A program made the translations under genes and the position numbers. Positions 59,952 through 64,000 of a stretch of DNA of 64,000 bases are shown here, piece by piece. Position 1 is the stretch's first letter, and each line of letters begins with the position of its first letter. The notes under the pieces are model-generated. The model was given only the letters and a program-made list of their open reading frames with translations. It searched no databases and was not told where the DNA came from. This DNA is from Planctomycetia bacterium (GTDB lineage: Bacteria > Planctomycetota > Planctomycetia > Gemmatales > HRBIN36), in NCBI GenBank assembly GCA_016795155.1, contig JAEUIE010000012.1, positions 1 through 64,000 on the forward strand, read 5' to 3'.

Positions 59952-60704
59952 TCAAACATCTTTCCGCATGAAATAGATCATGCCGGTAAATGCAGCAATA
60001 CAGCCTGTTAATGCTACGTAACCGGAGAACTTTAAGTAAGGTACCATAGGTAGCGTGGTGTCAGTGCGAATTAGCATGGGAAACACATCGAGAAAGCGTA
60101 CCAGGGTAAAGTTGCCCATAGGTACTTTCCACAATAATGCCATCAATCCGTAGAGGACTGCCAGCACAATCCCCAGGCTGAGCATGGTATTGTTCACCGT
60201 GGCACTGACAGCCATGGTGATGGAAACCATCAGCCAGAGCACCGAGCCGACCAGGATAATTGCGACGAGGCAGTGATCAAAATCAAGATCGCTCTTGAGA
60301 ACGAATACAGATGCGACCATAAAGATAAGGCCGACGAAGAGGAACCCACCGAGCACTGCAACGGAACGAGCGGCCCATTTGCCGACGAAGAAGTGCCAGC
60401 GGCCTACGCCACGGCACAAGGTGCTGTCAATCAGATTGCCTCGTTCCCCAGCAATGGCGTTGGCGGTGAACAGGGCACTGAGTGCAGCCCCGAAGATGAT
60501 GGTGTAATGCAGAAAATCGCCTACATGCACCGAGGCATATTGGGTAAAGCCTGTCTCGCGATGAACGGAAGCACGATTGAGCAGAACGCCCACACTGACG
60601 ATGAGCGCCAACAGTAATCCCAGGCGATAAAGCCAGCCTTTGACCGTCTGCTTCAAATCCATTTCCAGAATGGACCAGAGTGGCAACCAGCGGCTAGGCG
60701 GCAT
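59952..60704 (-). CDS. ABC-2 type transporter permease
   Basis: 250 residues with about six hydrophobic helices. The ATG at 60704 overlaps the 3' end of the ATPase gene by 11 bases. Layout and sequence (LYRLGLLLALIVSVGVLL; FGAALSALFTANAIAGERGNLIDSTLCRG; ITMAVSATVNNTMLSLG) fit ABC-2 permeases that span the inner membrane as exporters. It pairs with the ATPase gene upstream. Substrate unknown; such pairs often export lipids, drugs or polysaccharides. Confidence 0.8.
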   Translation of the reverse strand: MPPSRWLPLWSILEMDLKQTVKGWLYRLGLLLALIVSVGVLLNRASVHRETGFTQYASVHVGDFLHYTIIFGAALSALFTANAIAGERGNLIDSTLCRGVGRWHFFVGKWAARSVAVLGGFLFVGLIFMVASVFVLKSDLDFDHCLVAIILVGSVLWLMVSITMAVSATVNNTMLSLGIVLAVLYGLMALLWKVPMGNFTLVRFLDVFPMLIRTDTTLPMVPYLKFSGYVALTGCIAAFTGMIYFMRKDV

Positions 60705-61689
60705 GACGGTAGACGCGGACGAGGGCATTCGATTCCTCCTTCTCGACCAGATCGAGGAAGGCTGCTTCTGTTCCCTGGCCCAGCCCCCGCACATCCACCA
60801 CGTTCACTTTCAGATCCGACAGGGATTGGAACACCTGAGCCAGCACCAGTGTATTAGGTTGATCTTCAGGCAAGTGCACCGTCAGGCGGCGCTGTTGCGA
60901 TTCAATCGATTCACAGATTTTCTGATCGCGCAATGCCTGTGCAGTTCGCGAAGTAGTCTTGGCATCGCAATCAAGTTCGAGTTCGAACGCAAAGCAACCT
61001 CCGCCATTGCCCTTCATGTCAGCAAGGTCGCCATAAAAGAGTAGCTGTCCGCGACTGAGTACGGCAGCATGGCTGCAAACCTCATCGATATCAGAGAGAT
61101 TGTGACTGGATACGATAAGTGTTTTCTCACTGGATAGCTGCTTGATAAGTTCCAGCATGCTCCGCCGTGCTTCAGGATCGAGACCATGCGTTGGTTCGTC
61201 CCAGATCAGCAGTTCGGGCTCGTTGATCAGACTTGCCGCCACGCTGAGCCGAGCGGTCATCCCGCTGGAAAAGCCGGTGATGACCATACCGGCAACGTCC
61301 TGCAGGCCCACAGCCCGCAGCATCTGCGCACAGCGAGGCTTGCGGACCGGGGCGCGTAAACCAAAGAGTTTGCCACAGTAATCGAGATATTCCAGAGGGG
61401 TGAGCCCTGGTGGAAATTCGGAATGCGTTGGGATGTAGCCGATCCGCCGTCGCACGCTGGATGCATTAGGCCCCATGCGACTACCAAAGACCTTGATGAC
61501 GCCGGAAGAAGGACGTTGCAAGCCGAGAACGATGCGGAGAAACGTGGTTTTTCCCGCGCCGTTGGGGCCCAGCAAGCCGAGCACACAGCCTCGCGGCACG
61601 GTCATTGTCACATTGTTGAGGGCGATCTGCCTGCGCTGATAGACTTTCGTCAGCGCCTGGGCTTCAACCACCGGCTCGACATACTCCAC
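60694..61689 (-). CDS. ABC-2 type transporter ATP-binding protein
   Basis: 331 residues. Walker A is GPNGAGKT, followed by the Q-loop around IGYIPTHSEFPPGLTPLEYLDY, a poor signature FSSGMTARLSVAASL, and Walker B ELLIWDEPTHGLDPEA with the H-loop VSSHNLSDIDEV. The signature departs from the usual LSGGQ and reads FSSGM, seen in some ABC-2 relatives. The C-terminal 80 residues form an extra domain of unknown function. Transcribed with the permease downstream. Confidence 0.9.
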   Translation of the reverse strand: MEYVEPVVEAQALTKVYQRRQIALNNVTMTVPRGCVLGLLGPNGAGKTTFLRIVLGLQRPSSGVIKVFGSRMGPNASSVRRRIGYIPTHSEFPPGLTPLEYLDYCGKLFGLRAPVRKPRCAQMLRAVGLQDVAGMVITGFSSGMTARLSVAASLINEPELLIWDEPTHGLDPEARRSMLELIKQLSSEKTLIVSSHNLSDIDEVCSHAAVLSRGQLLFYGDLADMKGNGGGCFAFELELDCDAKTTSRTAQALRDQKICESIESQQRRLTVHLPEDQPNTLVLAQVFQSLSDLKVNVVDVRGLGQGTEAAFLDLVEKEESNALVRVYRHAA

Positions 61690-61801
61690 GGACGGTCCCC
61701 CACCGGGATAGATGGTGTCCTACCATCATGCGAGGCGGGAGATACCCGCAAGTATGAAAAGGGTCAAGGGGAGTTTTCAAACTCTTCTAATTAACCATCT
61801 A

Positions 61802-61852
61802 TTTCATGCAATTGCGTGAAAAGGTCCAATTGACAGCATTCTGTCAATTTTT
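61802..61852 (+). promoter_or_regulatory. Tandem hairpins and U-tract in the leader of the M23/CARDB gene
   Basis: First hairpin at 61802-61821 (TTTCATGCAATTGCGTGAAA, a near-perfect palindrome). Second at 61828-61849 with perfect 9-base arms AATTGACAG and CTGTCAATT, followed by TTTTT. The second is terminator-shaped on the plus strand but there is no plus-strand gene upstream that it could end. It lies about 60 bases before the GTG start of the surface protein, so it could be an attenuator or an RNA leader. Confidence 0.5.
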
Positions 61853-61909
61853 CGTTTGCATCTGTAATTAGCTTGTGGTCTATTTTCGGTTATCGCAGAG
61901 GAGCCAGTT

Positions 61910-64000
61910 GTGAAACAAGATATTCCTGCAACTAAGGGCACCAGGTCTATTTGGTATCGAGCCAGGACAAACGACAAATCTGTTAAAAGAAACTTCGTGC
62001 GGTTAAGACTCGAACTGGAAGTTCTTGAGGATCGCTGTACCCCCGATGTGTCGCTGCTCAACTCAGGCTTCGATACAGGCTTTGGCACATTTCCTGGCCA
62101 GACTTCATCGCAGGCCGGGATCTACGACTTACTGTTGCGTGGTGGTAAACCCCAACCCGATGCGATAGTCAACCTGCAAATCACCTCTGCCTTCATCTGC
62201 GATGCATTTGGCATTGCACAGACTGCGCCGGTGATGGGCCAGATGCTCTTTCTTCGGTCACACTGGCAGGTGACTGGCAGTGCCTTTGAACAATATATCG
62301 TGCGCTACACCGTGGATGGTGTTGCCCTGGATTCCAGCTTGATTACCAACAATGGAGATGGTGGCTATTCGTGGTATCGTGGAGGCTGGTATGCCTCTCC
62401 GGGCACCCATTCGGTGGTTGTCACAATTGATGGGTTGAACCAGGTGGCGGAATCGAATGAGTTTGACAACCAGATGAGTTTTAACTTTACCACGGTATTC
62501 CCCACCGATCTTCCCTCGCTGTCCACGCTGTATACCAGCGATGACTTGAATCAGGAATGGTTCATCAACAACTATGCGGATGTGAATCCATTCTCGGGAG
62601 TAGCGGCTGACTACCTGGGAGGAATTTTTCAATACGATGGTCACGATGCTCATGATTCAGGACCGCAGGCACAGTTCTTCCACAAACAGGATCTGGGCAT
62701 ACCGCTGATTGCCACCAACGATGGTACAGTAACCCAGGTGGCTGATGGTCAGTTTGATCGTGAAAATTCTTCCAACAATAACTCCGGCAATTACATCCTC
62801 GTGAATCATGGCAACAACTGGGAGACGCTCTACTACCATGCTGCTGCCAATACGATTACGGTCAAAGTGGGAGATCAGGTAAAACGCGGGCAACTGCTGG
62901 GGTTCATGGGCAGTTCCGGTAACAGCACCGGTACGCATATACACTTCAATCATCGCTACCGCGGCGCTGTCGTGGAGACTGGTTATGCTCCTTCCTCGTA
63001 CTGGCAAACGCCTCCACCATACAGTGGCAGTGTACCCACCACACTCTTCGATGCTGGAATTACCAATTTTACTCCTTCTTACAACGAGTTAACAGAACGA
63101 CTTTCACCTATCTCCAGTTTTTCCACGACGGAATCTGGAACGCTCTTTGCCTGGACCTCGTTGTGGAACTTCAAGACCACTGATCAGTTGACTTGGCGCT
63201 GGACGCGACCGAACGGCACATTCTTCGATTCAAATTTCACACCCACTCAGAATTACCTGCGCATGTCGTGGTGGTACTGGAGTTTGCCACTAAGCAACTT
63301 CCAGTCAAGTCCCGGCACCTGGCAGGTGGTGATGCGACTTAACGGCACCCCCATCAAGAGCACCAGTTTCAACATCGGTGGAGGCAGTGTACCATCCATC
63401 AAGATGCTCAGGGGCACCACTCCCTTAATCGATGAACGGTCAACACCTATTGAGTTCGGATCAGTTTCACTCGGTGGATCACCAGTTCAGCAAACGTTTA
63501 GCATTCAGAACCATGGTAACGGCGTACTGAATCTTTCCAACTTGTCTCTGCCTGCTGGCTTTTCAGTAGTTGGAAGCTTGCCATCCTCGGTGGCTGCGAA
63601 CGGTTCAGCATCGCTGGTCCTTCGACTGGATACCACGCGTGCCGGCAGCAAATTTGGCACAGTGAAATTCGACACGAATGATCCTGATACTCCCGTCTAC
63701 GATTTCAATATCAGCGGTACTGTAACCGGTGCAGCGCCAGTTGGAGCGCCGGTAGTGACTTTGCCTGGTTCAGCAGTTGCCTATAACTTGCAATCCCTGC
63801 CACGGTTCCTGTTCCCGTTGGGCACCATCACTGACAGTAATTCCGCCAACTTCAACGGCGGTTCACTGACCGTTACCCCAGGTATGGGGGCTCACGTTGA
63901 TGATCGATTGACGATCAACTCGCAGGGAACTGGTGCAGGTCAGATTTCCGTAACTGGCAGCACGGTCTCTTATGAAGGCACCCCAATTGGAACTTTCAGT
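61910..64000 (+). CDS. Large surface protein: LEDR motif, CARDB, peptidase M23, ASPM/Hydin-like domain (incomplete at right edge)
   Basis: 697 residues are visible from GTG 61910 (GAGGAG 7-8 bases upstream) and the frame is open at the window edge. Near the N terminus ELEVLEDRCTPD occupies about 37-48, the same motif type as in the calpain protein. A CARDB-like domain is at about 120-190. The M23 (LytM) peptidase follows with DGHDAHDSG and HIHF, zinc-ligand patterns, and GQLLGFMGSSGNSTGTH. Next comes an unrecognised beta domain, then a choice-of-anchor/ASPM-Hydin-type domain (about 515-605), then a repeat-like segment. A wall- or surface-acting protein is likely. Confidence 0.82.
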   Translation, partial: MKQDIPATKGTRSIWYRARTNDKSVKRNFVRLRLELEVLEDRCTPDVSLLNSGFDTGFGTFPGQTSSQAGIYDLLLRGGKPQPDAIVNLQITSAFICDAFGIAQTAPVMGQMLFLRSHWQVTGSAFEQYIVRYTVDGVALDSSLITNNGDGGYSWYRGGWYASPGTHSVVVTIDGLNQVAESNEFDNQMSFNFTTVFPTDLPSLSTLYTSDDLNQEWFINNYADVNPFSGVAADYLGGIFQYDGHDAHDSGPQAQFFHKQDLGIPLIATNDGTVTQVADGQFDRENSSNNNSGNYILVNHGNNWETLYYHAAANTITVKVGDQVKRGQLLGFMGSSGNSTGTHIHFNHRYRGAVVETGYAPSSYWQTPPPYSGSVPTTLFDAGITNFTPSYNELTERLSPISSFSTTESGTLFAWTSLWNFKTTDQLTWRWTRPNGTFFDSNFTPTQNYLRMSWWYWSLPLSNFQSSPGTWQVVMRLNGTPIKSTSFNIGGGSVPSIKMLRGTTPLIDERSTPIEFGSVSLGGSPVQQTFSIQNHGNGVLNLSNLSLPAGFSVVGSLPSSVAANGSASLVLRLDTTRAGSKFGTVKFDTNDPDTPVYDFNISGTVTGAAPVGAPVVTLPGSAVAYNLQSLPRFLFPLGTITDSNSANFNGGSLTVTPGMGAHVDDRLTINSQGTGAGQISVTGSTVSYEGTPIGTFS

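Overview
The window looks like a chromosomal segment of a planctomycete, most likely of the Gemmata lineage (Gemmatales). The evidence is indirect but consistent. Three secreted proteins end in PEP-CTERM sorting tails. Two very different secreted proteins carry an LEDR-type motif close to the N terminus, which I associate with planctomycetes. There are two large serine/threonine kinases with lineage-typical architectures, a long secreted WD40 protein, HslUV, and an McsA/McsB arginine-kinase locus in a genome that also has outer-membrane-type genes (Mla, TolC-like). Gene density is high, strands alternate in short operons, and there is one tRNA gene. The only clear insertion-sequence remnant is at the left edge.

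Layout. 1-4 kb: transposase tail, DUF3467 protein, then nadE-larE-small protein. 4-12.3 kb (minus strand): TPR kinase, an mlaE-mlaF-mlaD lipid-transport operon, and a deoC-membrane protein-tsaB operon with overlapping genes. 12.4-18.7 kb: recQ; a histidine kinase/NtrC-type regulator pair; a secreted RTX-repeat calpain protease. 19-24.5 kb: TolC-like and PhnD-like proteins separated by a structured spacer, a PEP-CTERM protein, a 42-residue membrane protein, and a PIG-L deacetylase/NagB-like pair. 24.5-26.3 kb: arsR-arsM-arsC with a palindromic operator. 26.4-33.2 kb: an HExxH membrane protein, a CNNM/CBS transporter, a cupin, a thioesterase, mcsA2-mcsA1-mcsB, and an alpha/beta hydrolase. 33.2-41.7 kb: zinc-ribbon kinase, tRNA-Leu(CAG), membrane proteins, a large GAP1-like protein, a hotdog thioesterase and a PEP-CTERM protein. 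41.7-50.4 kb: priA, tspO, an orphan Flp pilin, a DUF5329 lipoprotein, pyrE, a CPBP protease, a PEP-CTERM protein, an outer-membrane barrel and a divergent PARG-like protein. 50.5-64 kb: GH127 glycosidase, a double-membrane-anchored unknown, the WD40 protein, a frameshifted ParE/RelE toxin with antitoxin, hslVU, an ABC-2 exporter, and the start of a very long M23/CARDB surface protein that runs off the right edge.

Points of most interest: (i) a family of intergenic palindromes with the core GGAYTGCAGTCC present three times; (ii) a PARG-type macrodomain candidate with QDE in place of QEE; (iii) a NagB-like enzyme lacking the ring-opening Asp, paired with a PIG-L deacetylase; (iv) an McsB whose phospho-arginine allosteric RDxxRA motif reads HNVERA, behind two tandem McsA paralogues; (v) a toxin gene that is intact except for one A in an A6 run; (vi) a GAP1-like protein with no GTPase beside it. 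No CRISPR array, prophage, rRNA gene or clear genomic island was seen. All functional calls rest on reading the sequence and remembered family motifs, not on database searches.
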